This document shows, one piece after another, positions 7,045-14,951 of a DNA stretch of 64,000 nucleotides. Under the pieces are notes generated by a model. It did no database searches. It was not told where the DNA came from and saw only the letters and a list, made by a program, of their open reading frames with translations. The position numbers were made by a program, and so were the translations under genes. Location of the stretch: NCBI GenBank assembly GCA_015061115.1, contig SUXE01000014.1:62001-126000 (forward strand), given 5' to 3'. The first letter of the stretch is position 1. The number at the start of each line of letters is the position of its first letter. Source of the stretch: Bacteroidales bacterium. Its GTDB lineage: Bacteria; Bacteroidota; Bacteroidia; Bacteroidales; Paludibacteraceae.

Positions 7045-8748
7045 ATGACCATCATCCTTTGGATCCTTTTGATCCTTTTTGTAATAATACCAGCAATAAC
7101 ATTTGCGCCTGAAGGGGGAACACCTCCATTCTTTATACTTATCGCTAAATTGACAGTTGATCAATCAGGAAAGAAAAAAGAAAAAAAATACATCTCTTTA
7201 TGCACAAAACTTGTTGTATACACTGCTTATTACTGTGGCAATGAGAAACTTGATGAAGAAACCATATCCAAATTAAAAGAAATTACTTCATCAGGATTAT
7301 TTTTAAGCAAAAAGGAAAAAGCAAAGAAATCGGAAAAGATAACAGAAGAGATAAATGAATATTTCAAAATTGCATCCCAAAAAGTAATCGACAAATCCGA
7401 CATAATGCTTCTGTGCGATGAAATAGTCAAAATTAACTGGAAGTATATACTTTTGGAAGAGGCTCTATTTTCAGCAGTCTTCCAAACCGGTGAATTTAAT
7501 CCAATACTTCGTGAGATTTGCGACAAAATAGGCTACGAAGGTTGGAGATTCAACAAACTATATGAATCATACTCACAAACTCACAAAAAAAGAGACGACG
7601 AAGATGGTGATGATTTTCTATTCTGTTGCATCAAACTGATAGTATATACCGCAAAATACTGTGGATGTAATGATATAGACGATGAAACAAGAGTCAAGAT
7701 CAGAAATTTCATAATAAAAAATGATCCACAAAGCCTCTCTACAAGATTGGAAGATTTTGACAAATTAGTCATTCTTGCATCGAACACTGAAGTTTCCTAT
7801 TTCGACATCTCAATATTATGTGAAAAGATAAATAGAAAACTTAATAATAATAACAACCCATCACGGGAATTTAGTAACAGAAACTTAATTTTAGATATTC
7901 TATTTTCAGCAGTATATCAGAGCAAGAATTCCTCATTTATCCTAGAATACATTTCAAAAATCATTGGAGACGAATATTTGTTTGAAACTAAAAGAAAAGA
8001 ATACGAAAGAAAATATTCAAAAAAAACAGAGACGAACAACGAGAAAAGTCAAACGGAAAAAGAAAATAAAGAAGGAAATAATAGCAATAAAAAGAATGAC
8101 CCTAATAGTCTATTTGTGACCCTGACACTTGAATTGCTGGTGGAAGCGATGAAAGTAGACCGGTCGAAAATGGTGTGTGAACTCGACGTCATAAAGGCCT
8201 TTATCATGAAATATGATAACGCGAATTTTCAGGAAAGATTGTTGGATGTGAAAAAATTCCTGAGCTATGAATATATCGAAATGAACGTGGAAGGTGCATG
8301 CACTAGAATCAACAAACAATTCCGTCAAGACTACAAAAAAAGAGAGGAAATATTAAAAATCCTGGTTGATCTCATTTATGCCGACGACACTTGCACCAAC
8401 GTAGAGTTAAATCTCCTGAAAAAGGTGGCAGAAAGACTGAAAATCTCAAAGTCGACATTTGATTTCATGAGGAGAAAATACGAAAAAAAGAAAAATAAAG
8501 ACAAACAGGAAAGCAAGGATTCACAACCTAAATATACAAGTGAATTGGAGAAAGCGTATGCCGCACTCGGAATCTCCCAAGACGCCACTGACAAAGAGCT
8601 TAGTGCAACCTGGAGAAACTTGATGCGCGTCAACCATCCGGATTTAATGGAAAAACAGGGAGCAGAAGCAATCAGAAAAGCTACTGCCAAATGTCAGGAA
8701 ATCAACAAAGCTTTTGAAATCATAAAGGCTAGCAGAGGAATGAGATGA
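7045..8748 (+). CDS. Membrane-anchored TerB-like/J-domain protein, copy 2 with duplicated N-terminal domain
   Basis: A 567-residue paralogue of the preceding gene. The N-terminal hydrophobic segment is IILWILLILFVIIPAI. The TerB-like unit seen once in copy 1 is present twice here: about residues 48-165 (SLCTKLVVYTAYYCG) and about 190-330 (CCIKLIVYTAKYCG). The middle TerB/DjlA region is close to copy 1 (ELLVEAMKVDRSKMVCELDVIKAF is identical). The J domain occupies 496-567 with HPD at 531-533. The sequence just upstream repeats that of copy 1, so the duplication included the promoter region. Probably membrane co-chaperones of DnaK; specific role unknown. Confidence 0.8.
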   Translation: MTIILWILLILFVIIPAITFAPEGGTPPFFILIAKLTVDQSGKKKEKKYISLCTKLVVYTAYYCGNEKLDEETISKLKEITSSGLFLSKKEKAKKSEKITEEINEYFKIASQKVIDKSDIMLLCDEIVKINWKYILLEEALFSAVFQTGEFNPILREICDKIGYEGWRFNKLYESYSQTHKKRDDEDGDDFLFCCIKLIVYTAKYCGCNDIDDETRVKIRNFIIKNDPQSLSTRLEDFDKLVILASNTEVSYFDISILCEKINRKLNNNNNPSREFSNRNLILDILFSAVYQSKNSSFILEYISKIIGDEYLFETKRKEYERKYSKKTETNNEKSQTEKENKEGNNSNKKNDPNSLFVTLTLELLVEAMKVDRSKMVCELDVIKAFIMKYDNANFQERLLDVKKFLSYEYIEMNVEGACTRINKQFRQDYKKREEILKILVDLIYADDTCTNVELNLLKKVAERLKISKSTFDFMRRKYEKKKNKDKQESKDSQPKYTSELEKAYAALGISQDATDKELSATWRNLMRVNHPDLMEKQGAEAIRKATAKCQEINKAFEIIKASRGMR

Positions 8749-8793
8749 CATATATTTTTTTTGTAAAAGAATATTCTCAAGAAAAAAAATCAC

Positions 8794-8801
8794 TAAATTT
8801 G
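8794..8801 (+). promoter_or_regulatory. Candidate -7 element of the serpin gene
   Basis: TAAATTTG fits TAnnTTTG exactly and lies 84 bases before the serpin ATG. No TTTG at proper -33 spacing was found. Confidence 0.4.
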
Positions 8802-8885
8802 CAACGTTTATTAAAACAAATTGGTCATCGTCACTTATGCGAAAAATAAAATAAGCCCAGATGACGAAATAAAATCTTATTTGTC

Positions 8886-10457
8886 ATGAAGAAGATACTA
8901 TTATCAGTTCTTGGTATGATTGCCATTTACTCAACATCGGCAACTCAATACATGCACATCAACTTACCAAACGGCAACGTATATGATGTGAAGGTCGAAA
9001 AGACAGATTATGTGAGCCATATCAACAAAGATGGCAAAGACTTCATCAAAGTCACTCGTACAGACAGCACCTACTCGCTTTATCCTCTTGAAGGGGCAAT
9101 GGTGACTTTCGACAAAGAGATTTCTTACTTGGTAGAAGATGCCACCAATTGGAACATTCCAAAAGTGTCGATTGAAGGATGTGTGTATGACACAACAAAG
9201 GCTCATCAAATGAGAGAAGATGGTGCCGAACAATATGAGATTGACAAGGAATTGTTTAATGCCCAGTATAACTACAACAACTGTATTGAAGAAAAGGTTT
9301 ACGAACTCAACCTCCATTTAACAAATAAAGAAAAGGAGATTCAATACTCCGCAAACAAATATACTAAACAACTCTTTGCGGCGATAAGCGAAGACTCTTC
9401 CCAAGTAAATAAAAATATCATTTTCTCACCCACTAGTTTTCAATTTGCTCTCGCTATGTTGGCGAATGGTGCTGACGACGAAGCTTATTCTGAAATATCA
9501 GCAGCTTTGGGTCAAAAAGAGATACCTCTTGACTCATTGAATGAAATGTATTCAAAAAGATTGTCCAGATTGCAGTACGTCAATCCAGACATAGCTCAAA
9601 TTGGTTTGGTTAATGGTGTCTTCGCTGATAAAAAATCTCACTTCGGAAAAAATTTCATGCAGAACATAGACGAATTCTATAAGGCTGCCGCAGTTAATGT
9701 TGATTTTTCAGAAGATTCCACTTATGTAATGATGGATAAGTGGGCAGAGGAGTCGACAAATGGAATGATTAAAGAAATAGGAGTCGATAAGAATCTCGAT
9801 TTGATTTTAGTTTTGGCGAACGCCCTAAGTTTCCAATCAAATTGGGCTAAAAAATTCGACACTGCCAATACAACGCCAGGCAAGTTTGTCACATCAAAAG
9901 GAGATGAGATCGAGGTAGACAAAATGTATTGTACTTATGGTCCTTATACAGAAGGTGAAACATATCAGCTAGTTAACCTTAAATTCGGCATAGAAAACAG
10001 AAATACATACCATATGAATGTCATTCTACCCAAAGAAGGATTTTCTCCTTTATCAGTTCTTGCTGAAATCGATTTGGAGAATATACAATACAAGAAGTCT
10101 GAATATTACGACGGAATTAAGGCATATCTCAAACTGCCAAAATTCAATGTAAGCTCTAAAATACCATTAAAAGAAATTTTGAAAAAGACGGAATTGGAAA
10201 ATGCCATGTCTACAATATACAACAATATCACACCTGGAGCCATAATCTCCGATGTCAATCAGAACGCGCACTTGGAAATTGATGAAGACGGTGCAAAAGG
10301 AGCCGCTGTCACAATTATCTCTATGGAAAGAATTGGAGAGGATTTTTATGAATATGTAGATATGGATGTCAATCGTCCATTTATAATAACGATTCAAAAC
10401 GAAGAGGATCACGAAATTTTGTTCATCGGTCTGATCAACGATCCAACAGCCAAATAA
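8886..10457 (+). CDS. Secreted serpin (serine/cysteine protease inhibitor)
   Basis: A 523-residue protein with a signal peptide (MKKILLSVLGMIAIYSTSA) and a β-rich N-terminal extension of about 120 residues. A full serpin fold follows from about residue 155 (NKNIIFSPTSFQFALAMLANGA, VLANALSFQSNWAKKF, GKFVTSKGDEIEVDKMY, NAHLEIDEDGAKGAAVT, NRPFIITI). The hinge EDGAKGAAVT resembles the E-x-G-x-x-A-A-x-T hinge of inhibitory serpins, so it is probably inhibitory. The scissile bond is predicted near the MERIG stretch, with P1 uncertain (Arg or Ile). Serpins trap target proteases by loop insertion; in gut bacteria they can act against host or competitor proteases. No lipobox is present, so it is periplasmic or released. 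It stands alone with its own promoter. Confidence 0.9.
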   Translation: MKKILLSVLGMIAIYSTSATQYMHINLPNGNVYDVKVEKTDYVSHINKDGKDFIKVTRTDSTYSLYPLEGAMVTFDKEISYLVEDATNWNIPKVSIEGCVYDTTKAHQMREDGAEQYEIDKELFNAQYNYNNCIEEKVYELNLHLTNKEKEIQYSANKYTKQLFAAISEDSSQVNKNIIFSPTSFQFALAMLANGADDEAYSEISAALGQKEIPLDSLNEMYSKRLSRLQYVNPDIAQIGLVNGVFADKKSHFGKNFMQNIDEFYKAAAVNVDFSEDSTYVMMDKWAEESTNGMIKEIGVDKNLDLILVLANALSFQSNWAKKFDTANTTPGKFVTSKGDEIEVDKMYCTYGPYTEGETYQLVNLKFGIENRNTYHMNVILPKEGFSPLSVLAEIDLENIQYKKSEYYDGIKAYLKLPKFNVSSKIPLKEILKKTELENAMSTIYNNITPGAIISDVNQNAHLEIDEDGAKGAAVTIISMERIGEDFYEYVDMDVNRPFIITIQNEEDHEILFIGLINDPTAK

Positions 10458-10571
10458 ATTCACAATGCGTAATGCATAAATGAACGAATAAGCACCGGTT
10501 ATACTTGTTAATAAAACATAAAAAGCCATGAAATACTGACAACAGTTATTTTTCTCATCCATATAATAGTT

Positions 10572-10579
10572 TATCTTTG
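10572..10579 (+). promoter_or_regulatory. Candidate -7 element of the NlpC/P60-like gene
   Basis: TATCTTTG matches TAnnTTTG exactly, about 90 bases upstream of the ATG at 10668. Only a TTTT is seen at -33 spacing. Confidence 0.4.
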
Positions 10580-10667
10580 TAAAAATAGAGACAAAATCAA
10601 TTTCGTTGTTTTTCTTTATCAAGCCAACTTAATTAAGAGTGTACAAATGATTAAAATATGAATATTT

Positions 10668-11249
10668 ATGAGAAAGGTATTATTTATTGGCTTAGTATGT
10701 TCAGGTTTGGCTTTGACTGTAAATTCATGTAGCGGATCGTCTGAATCTCCATCAAAAACAGAATCTGAAAGCACAACAGTAGAAGCGTCTGACAAACCAG
10801 TCAAAAAAGTCAGATACGCAAGTTTGGAATTGGACAGGCTATCCACCACATTAGGAGTCACTGTAGGACAGGATGATGATGTTGAACTATTCCGTGAAGT
10901 TGCGACGTGGGTAGGGACACCATATAAAAGTTCAGGTGCCGACAAGGATGGAGCCGACTGCTCAGGATTTGTGAATGCCGTCTACGACAAGGTATACAAC
11001 ATAAGTCTACCACGTCAGACTTCAAAAATTTACGAAAAATCAAGAAGAATCGATTTGGAAGACGCAGAGTCTGGCGATTTGGTTTTCTTCCGTACAGATG
11101 GAAAGACGAATCAGACGCCGAACTATATGGGTATTTACTTGAAAGAAAACCGTTTTGTAGTAATGTCTTCAAAAGGTTTGAAATTCGAAAGTATGTCTTC
11201 ATCGTACTACAAAAAGAATTTCGTTTGTGCTGCGACAATAAAGGAGTAA
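10668..11249 (+). CDS. NlpC/P60-like lipoprotein lacking the usual catalytic histidine
   Basis: A 193-residue protein. The signal peptide ends in a probable lipobox (TVNSC, Cys21). A Ser/Thr-rich linker leads to an NlpC/P60 domain (about residues 73-190). WVGTPYKSSG, GADCSGFVNAVY (catalytic Cys98), LPRQTS and SGDLVFF are all present. At the position of the family HVGIYL motif the protein reads YMGIYL, so the catalytic His is Tyr153 (codon TAT, one base from CAT). The later FIHA-type segment is FVVM. Active members cut D-glutamyl-diaminopimelate bonds in peptidoglycan. This one may be inactive, use another base, or bind peptide only. Envelope location is inferred from the lipobox. Confidence 0.82.
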   Translation: MRKVLFIGLVCSGLALTVNSCSGSSESPSKTESESTTVEASDKPVKKVRYASLELDRLSTTLGVTVGQDDDVELFREVATWVGTPYKSSGADKDGADCSGFVNAVYDKVYNISLPRQTSKIYEKSRRIDLEDAESGDLVFFRTDGKTNQTPNYMGIYLKENRFVVMSSKGLKFESMSSSYYKKNFVCAATIKE

Positions 11250-11272
11250 ATCTGATTTAAATATAATTTGAA

Positions 11273-11304
11273 ATTGCAAAGTTCTATTCAATTTGCTATG
11301 TTTG
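11273..11304 (+). promoter_or_regulatory. Candidate promoter of the MntA/HepT pair
   Basis: TATGTTTG (11297-11304) is an exact TAnnTTTG; ATTG at 11273-11276 lies 20 bases upstream. The distance to the mntA-like ATG is 16 bases, so the transcript would be nearly leaderless. Confidence 0.5.
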
Positions 11305-11320
11305 CAAAAAAAGAATAAGC

Positions 11321-11644
11321 ATGCTAACAAGAAATGAAGTCATATCTGTTTTAGAAAAAAACAAAGAGGAACTCCAGAATCAATTTGGAGTGGAAAAGCT
11401 TGTGCTTTTTGGATCCTTTGCAAGAAACCAACAAACAGAAGAAAGTGACATAGACGTCTTTGTTACCATGCCAGCCAAATTATTTTTGGTAATTGCAGTC
11501 AAGCAATATCTAGAAGACATCATAGGCTTAAAAGTTGATGTTGTCAGGAATCATAAACGACTGAATGAATTATTGTTAAAGGAAATTCAAAAAGATGGAA
11601 TCAATATCTTCGAATGTAAAGGAATTGGTAATAGGGTTACTTAA
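11321..11644 (+). CDS. mntA: MntA-like minimal nucleotidyltransferase antitoxin
   Basis: A 107-residue protein with the minimal nucleotidyltransferase signature GSX10DXD (Gly31-Ser32 and Asp43-x-Asp45, in LVLFGSFARN...ESDID). The third acidic position is probably Asp73 in LKVDVV. In studied MntA/HepT systems this enzyme adds AMP groups to the HepT toxin, silencing it. It overlaps the HEPN gene by 50 bases in another frame, a strong coupling signal. The catalytic residues appear intact, so the neutralising activity is plausible. The C-terminus (FECKGIGNRVT) lies in the overlap. Confidence 0.88.
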   Translation: MLTRNEVISVLEKNKEELQNQFGVEKLVLFGSFARNQQTEESDIDVFVTMPAKLFLVIAVKQYLEDIIGLKVDVVRNHKRLNELLLKEIQKDGINIFECKGIGNRVT

Positions 11645-12014
11645 TCAAATTGATTCCGCCATAACAGATATTCTGGTTTGGAATCAAACAATATGTTGTG
11701 CAGAAGACTATTTATCATCTGTTGATGGCTCACGTAATTTAGCTGCCACAAGTATGATGTTGGAGGCTATTGGAGAAGGATGCAAAAGAATAGACAAACT
11801 GACAAATGGAGAATTGTTTGTACTAAAACCCAATATACCTTGGAAACAAGTAAAAGGCCTTAGAGACCAGATTGCTCATGGATATTTTGATATTGATGAA
11901 GATATCATTTGGCAAGTGGTTGACGAGGATCTCGTTCCACTGCAATGTGCTATTCGCGAGCTCAAAGAATTCATTAATGGATTACCTAGCGACAATAAAA
12001 ATAAGTTCATTTAA
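11595..12014 (+). CDS. hepT: HepT-like HEPN toxin (ribonuclease)
   Basis: A 139-residue all-helical HEPN (DUF86-type) protein. The active-site motif RX4HXY is intact: Arg90, His95 and Tyr97 in RDQIAHGYFD. The tyrosine is the residue that MntA enzymes modify in characterised systems. HEPN toxins cleave RNA, often tRNA. Start ATG 11595 lies inside mntA; no later Met gives the full first helix. The pair forms a type VII toxin-antitoxin module. It ends close to the convergent trp terminator. Confidence 0.88.
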   Translation: MESISSNVKELVIGLLNQIDSAITDILVWNQTICCAEDYLSSVDGSRNLAATSMMLEAIGEGCKRIDKLTNGELFVLKPNIPWKQVKGLRDQIAHGYFDIDEDIIWQVVDEDLVPLQCAIRELKEFINGLPSDNKNKFI

Positions 12015-12049
12015 ATCAGCTTATTTCCACATATTTATATAAAACAGGC

Positions 12050-12083
12050 AAAAAAGAGAAGACGGAGTTTCCCCCGTCTTCTC
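12050..12083 (-). terminator. Intrinsic terminator after trpG
   Basis: On the minus strand GAGAAGACGG pairs perfectly with CCGTCTTCTC across an 8-base loop, followed by TTTTTT. It lies 23 bases past the trpG stop and ends the trpBAEG transcription unit, cutting it off from the distant trpDC. Confidence 0.9.
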
Positions 12084-12106
12084 CCAATAATAATAAACTG
12101 TTCGTT

Positions 12107-12670
12107 TTAGTGTTCCAACCAGTTCTTTATCATCTGCTTACCATCTGGTGTAAGCACTGATTCCGGATGGAACTGAATGCCTCTGATATCAAATGTCTTG
12201 TGACGTAACGCCATCACCTGTCCTTCTCCAGACACAGCTGTAATTTCCAAATCTGCTGGGAATCCTTTAGCGTCGACTACCCATGAATGGTATCTTCCGA
12301 CTGGGATTCGTCTGTTCAAACCGGCAAACACATAATCATCTACAGTGATGTCGATATCTGTCTGTACTCCATGGAACACATCTGACAGATTCGTCAATGT
12401 GCCTCCAAAACTTTCTCCGATCGCCTGATGTCCAAGACATACTCCAAGAATTGGCTTTTTTCCCTTGTACTCGGCAATCACATCCATAAGCAGTCCGGCT
12501 TCTGTAGGGATACCTGGACCTGGACTTAAAATTATTTTATCAAACTGCTGCAAATCAGACAATTTGAACTGATCGTTTCTATACACTGTAACGTCTGCAC
12601 CCAATGCTTTGACCAAGTGCGAGAGGTTGTATGTGAATGAATCGTAGTTGTCTATAATTACTATTTTCAT
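12107..12670 (-). CDS. trpG: Anthranilate synthase component II (glutamine amidotransferase)
   Basis: A 187-residue class I glutamine amidotransferase that supplies ammonia to TrpE. Catalytic triad visible: Cys78 in GVCLGHQ, His168 and Glu170 in FHPES. The oxyanion segment SPGPGIP is also present. The start MKIVIIDNYDSFTYNL is canonical. It follows trpE by 23 bases and ends before a strong terminator. In some bacteria the same subunit serves PabB; here the neighbouring trpE makes the Trp role clear. Confidence 0.96.
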   Translation of the reverse strand: MKIVIIDNYDSFTYNLSHLVKALGADVTVYRNDQFKLSDLQQFDKIILSPGPGIPTEAGLLMDVIAEYKGKKPILGVCLGHQAIGESFGGTLTNLSDVFHGVQTDIDITVDDYVFAGLNRRIPVGRYHSWVVDAKGFPADLEITAVSGEGQVMALRHKTFDIRGIQFHPESVLTPDGKQMIKNWLEH

Positions 12671-12693
12671 ATATTCTACATTTAAACAGCTTC

Positions 12694-14088
12694 TTAAATT
12701 TCCTCAGCAAGTGTGATGGCACGACGCAATGCGCCCAACTTATTGTTCACCTCCTGCAACTCATACTCCTCGTTGCTCTTGGCAACAATTCCACCACCAG
12801 CTTGGAACCATAATTCACCGCCTCGGCTCACAAATGTACGGATTGTGATCGCCTGGTTCAACGACTTGTTCAAGCCGATAAATCCAATACATCCACCGTA
12901 AGCGCCACGGTTGTGCGGTTCATACTCAGAAATCAACTGCATAGCTCTTACCTTTGGTGCACCCGAAAGTGTTCCAGCAGGGAAAGTGTCGATGAAGGCC
13001 TTGATCGGATCGGCATCCTTATCGAGTGTACCACGAACACGGCTAACCAAGTGGATAACATGGCTGTAATACTGCATCTCCTTGTACTTCTCCACATACA
13101 CGTCGTGGCAATTGCGTGACAAATCGTTACGGGCAAGATCCACAAGCATCACATGCTCTGCGTTCTCCTTTGGATCATCGTGAAGATACTGGGCATTCTT
13201 GGCATCCTGTGCTGCGTCGCCAGTACGTTTTGTTGTGCCCGCAATCGGATCGATATAAGCCTGATCTCCATCAATACGGCAGTGTGTCTCTGGACTTGAT
13301 CCGAAGATTCTGAAACCGCCGAAATCAAAATAGAATAGGTATGGCGACGGGTTGATGCTTCTCAACGCACGATACAACTTGAAATCGTCTCCCTCATATT
13401 TCTGGATGAAACGTCTCGACAACACAATCTGGAAGACATCACCTCGCATACAGTGAGCGATACCCTTACGGATATTTGCCTTATGCTCCTCGTCTGTCAA
13501 CGGACTTGAAGTCTCACCGATCGCATGGAACTCATAATTGTTGATCTTACCTCCACGGATCGCTGTGCGGACTCTCTCGATTCCACTTTTCTCACCATCC
13601 TGAACCATCTCCACAATCATCATCTCATTATTGAAATCGTTGAAGACGATGATGTAACGATACAATATATACAGCATATCTGGAGCGTCGGCCAACGGAT
13701 TAACCTCATCCTTAACCTTGATATCCTCAAAATAGCGGACAGCGTTGAATGAAGTATATCCATATAATCCACAGAAGTTGGAACATTCACCGTCTACAGA
13801 AATCTCTTTCAAAAAATCATTGATGGCATGATCAGAACGATAAGAATGGTCTACAACATGCTCACGTCTGCTTCCATCTGGGAATCTCATATATGATTTT
13901 CCATGGCTGATAGATACGCTTGCAATAGGCTCCAATCCGATGAATGAACGGTTGTTCTCACCGCCATGGTAATCAGAACTTTCCATCAATGCACTTTGTG
14001 AATATAGGTCGCGGACACGAAGATATGTCTCGACGGGAGTGTGCATATCTCCCAAAAGAGTCACGACATTTGTTTTGAACTTATACAT
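12694..14088 (-). CDS. trpE: Anthranilate synthase component I
   Basis: A 464-residue chorismate-using enzyme making anthranilate with TrpG. Signatures: LMES at residues 34-37 (the LLES-type tryptophan feedback site, with Met for Leu), FQIVLSRRF, NPSPYLFYFDF, GSSPE, PIAGTTKRTG, ENAEHVMLVDLARND, FPAGTLSGAPK, GAYGGCIGF and AGGGIV. All elements of the chorismate-binding domain are present. It begins four bases after trpA and precedes trpG by 23 bases. The feedback motif suggests Trp inhibits the enzyme, in addition to the attenuator acting on transcription. Confidence 0.97.
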   Translation of the reverse strand: MYKFKTNVVTLLGDMHTPVETYLRVRDLYSQSALMESSDYHGGENNRSFIGLEPIASVSISHGKSYMRFPDGSRREHVVDHSYRSDHAINDFLKEISVDGECSNFCGLYGYTSFNAVRYFEDIKVKDEVNPLADAPDMLYILYRYIIVFNDFNNEMMIVEMVQDGEKSGIERVRTAIRGGKINNYEFHAIGETSSPLTDEEHKANIRKGIAHCMRGDVFQIVLSRRFIQKYEGDDFKLYRALRSINPSPYLFYFDFGGFRIFGSSPETHCRIDGDQAYIDPIAGTTKRTGDAAQDAKNAQYLHDDPKENAEHVMLVDLARNDLSRNCHDVYVEKYKEMQYYSHVIHLVSRVRGTLDKDADPIKAFIDTFPAGTLSGAPKVRAMQLISEYEPHNRGAYGGCIGFIGLNKSLNQAITIRTFVSRGGELWFQAGGGIVAKSNEEYELQEVNNKLGALRRAITLAEEI

Positions 14089-14092
14089 AGTC

Positions 14093-14866
14093 TCAACCTT
14101 TAATTTTCTTGATTAGTGAACTTACCGCATCCTCAATTGTAGGGCTTGCATCAAGTTCCTTGATAAATTGGCTACCTACGATAGCACCGCAGGAATTGTC
14201 GGCAGCGGCACGGAATGTCTCATGGTTTGAAACTCCGAATCCGACCAAAGTAGGATTCTTCAAATTCATAGCCTTGATACGCTTGAAATAATCCTGCTTG
14301 CTCTGCTCGAAACTGCTCTGTGCACCTGTTGTGCTGGCAGACGAAACCATATATACGAAACCTGAACTTGCCTCGTCGATCTTACGCACTCTCTCCTCAC
14401 TTGTCTCTGGAGTGATCAAATGGATGAAATCAAGACCATATTTCTCCACAATCGGACGATACTCCGCATTATACTCATCAAGAGGAAGGTCTGGAAGGAT
14501 AATTCCGTCGATACCGATCTCTTTTGCCTTCTTGCAGAAATTATCAAAACCAAACTGCATAGCGCAATTGATATAACCCATAAGAATCAACGGAATGTCT
14601 GTCACCTTACGGATATCCTTGATCTGCTCAAAAAGCAGTTTCTGTGAAATGCCATTCTTCAAAGCGATAGAGTTACTACGCTGAATAACAGGACCGTCAG
14701 CCAACGGATCTGAGAATGGAATTCCAATTTCAATCATGTCCACACCAGCATCAGACAATGCCTTGATGATTCGTGGAGCCGAGTCTACTGTGGGATAACC
14801 AGATGAAAAGTAGACCGAAAGTATATCTTTGCCTTTTTCTTTGAAAAGACGTGAAATCCTAGTCAT
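14093..14866 (-). CDS. trpA: Tryptophan synthase alpha subunit
   Basis: Cleaves indole-3-glycerol phosphate to indole, channelled to TrpB. The start is set at ATG 14866 (MTRISRLFKEKGKDILSVYF), giving 257 residues. The longer in-frame start at 14917 lies within AT-rich intergenic repeats and adds a non-homologous tail. The catalytic Glu46 (DMIEIGIPFSDP) and Asp57 (LADGP) are present, as is the phosphate-binding GFGVS. Placement between trpB and trpE is unusual: in the common Bacteroidetes order trpA ends the operon. Confidence 0.96.
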   Translation of the reverse strand: MTRISRLFKEKGKDILSVYFSSGYPTVDSAPRIIKALSDAGVDMIEIGIPFSDPLADGPVIQRSNSIALKNGISQKLLFEQIKDIRKVTDIPLILMGYINCAMQFGFDNFCKKAKEIGIDGIILPDLPLDEYNAEYRPIVEKYGLDFIHLITPETSEERVRKIDEASSGFVYMVSSASTTGAQSSFEQSKQDYFKRIKAMNLKNPTLVGFGVSNHETFRAAADNSCGAIVGSQFIKELDASPTIEDAVSSLIKKIKG

Positions 14867-14877
14867 AATCGTATAGA

Positions 14878-14946
14878 AGTTAATGATTAACGGTGAATAG
14901 TTAATAGTTACCTCCAATTCTTAACTATTAACTATTAATTCTTAAT
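14878..14946. repeat. Low-complexity TTAACTATTAA-type repeats between trpB and trpA
   Basis: Repeated units such as GTTAATGATTAA, TTAATAGTTA, TTAACTATTAACTATTAA and TTCTTAATTAA fill the intergenic gap. They form several overlapping inverted repeats, but no T-run terminator. This is the kind of short spacer repeat seen in Bacteroidetes intergenic DNA. Confidence 0.6.
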
Positions 14947-14951
14947 TAAAA

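Noticed and set aside
14867..14917. Extended N-terminus of trpA
   Set aside because: It encodes a tail from AT-rich repeats that is absent from TrpA proteins; the start at 14866 fits the family.
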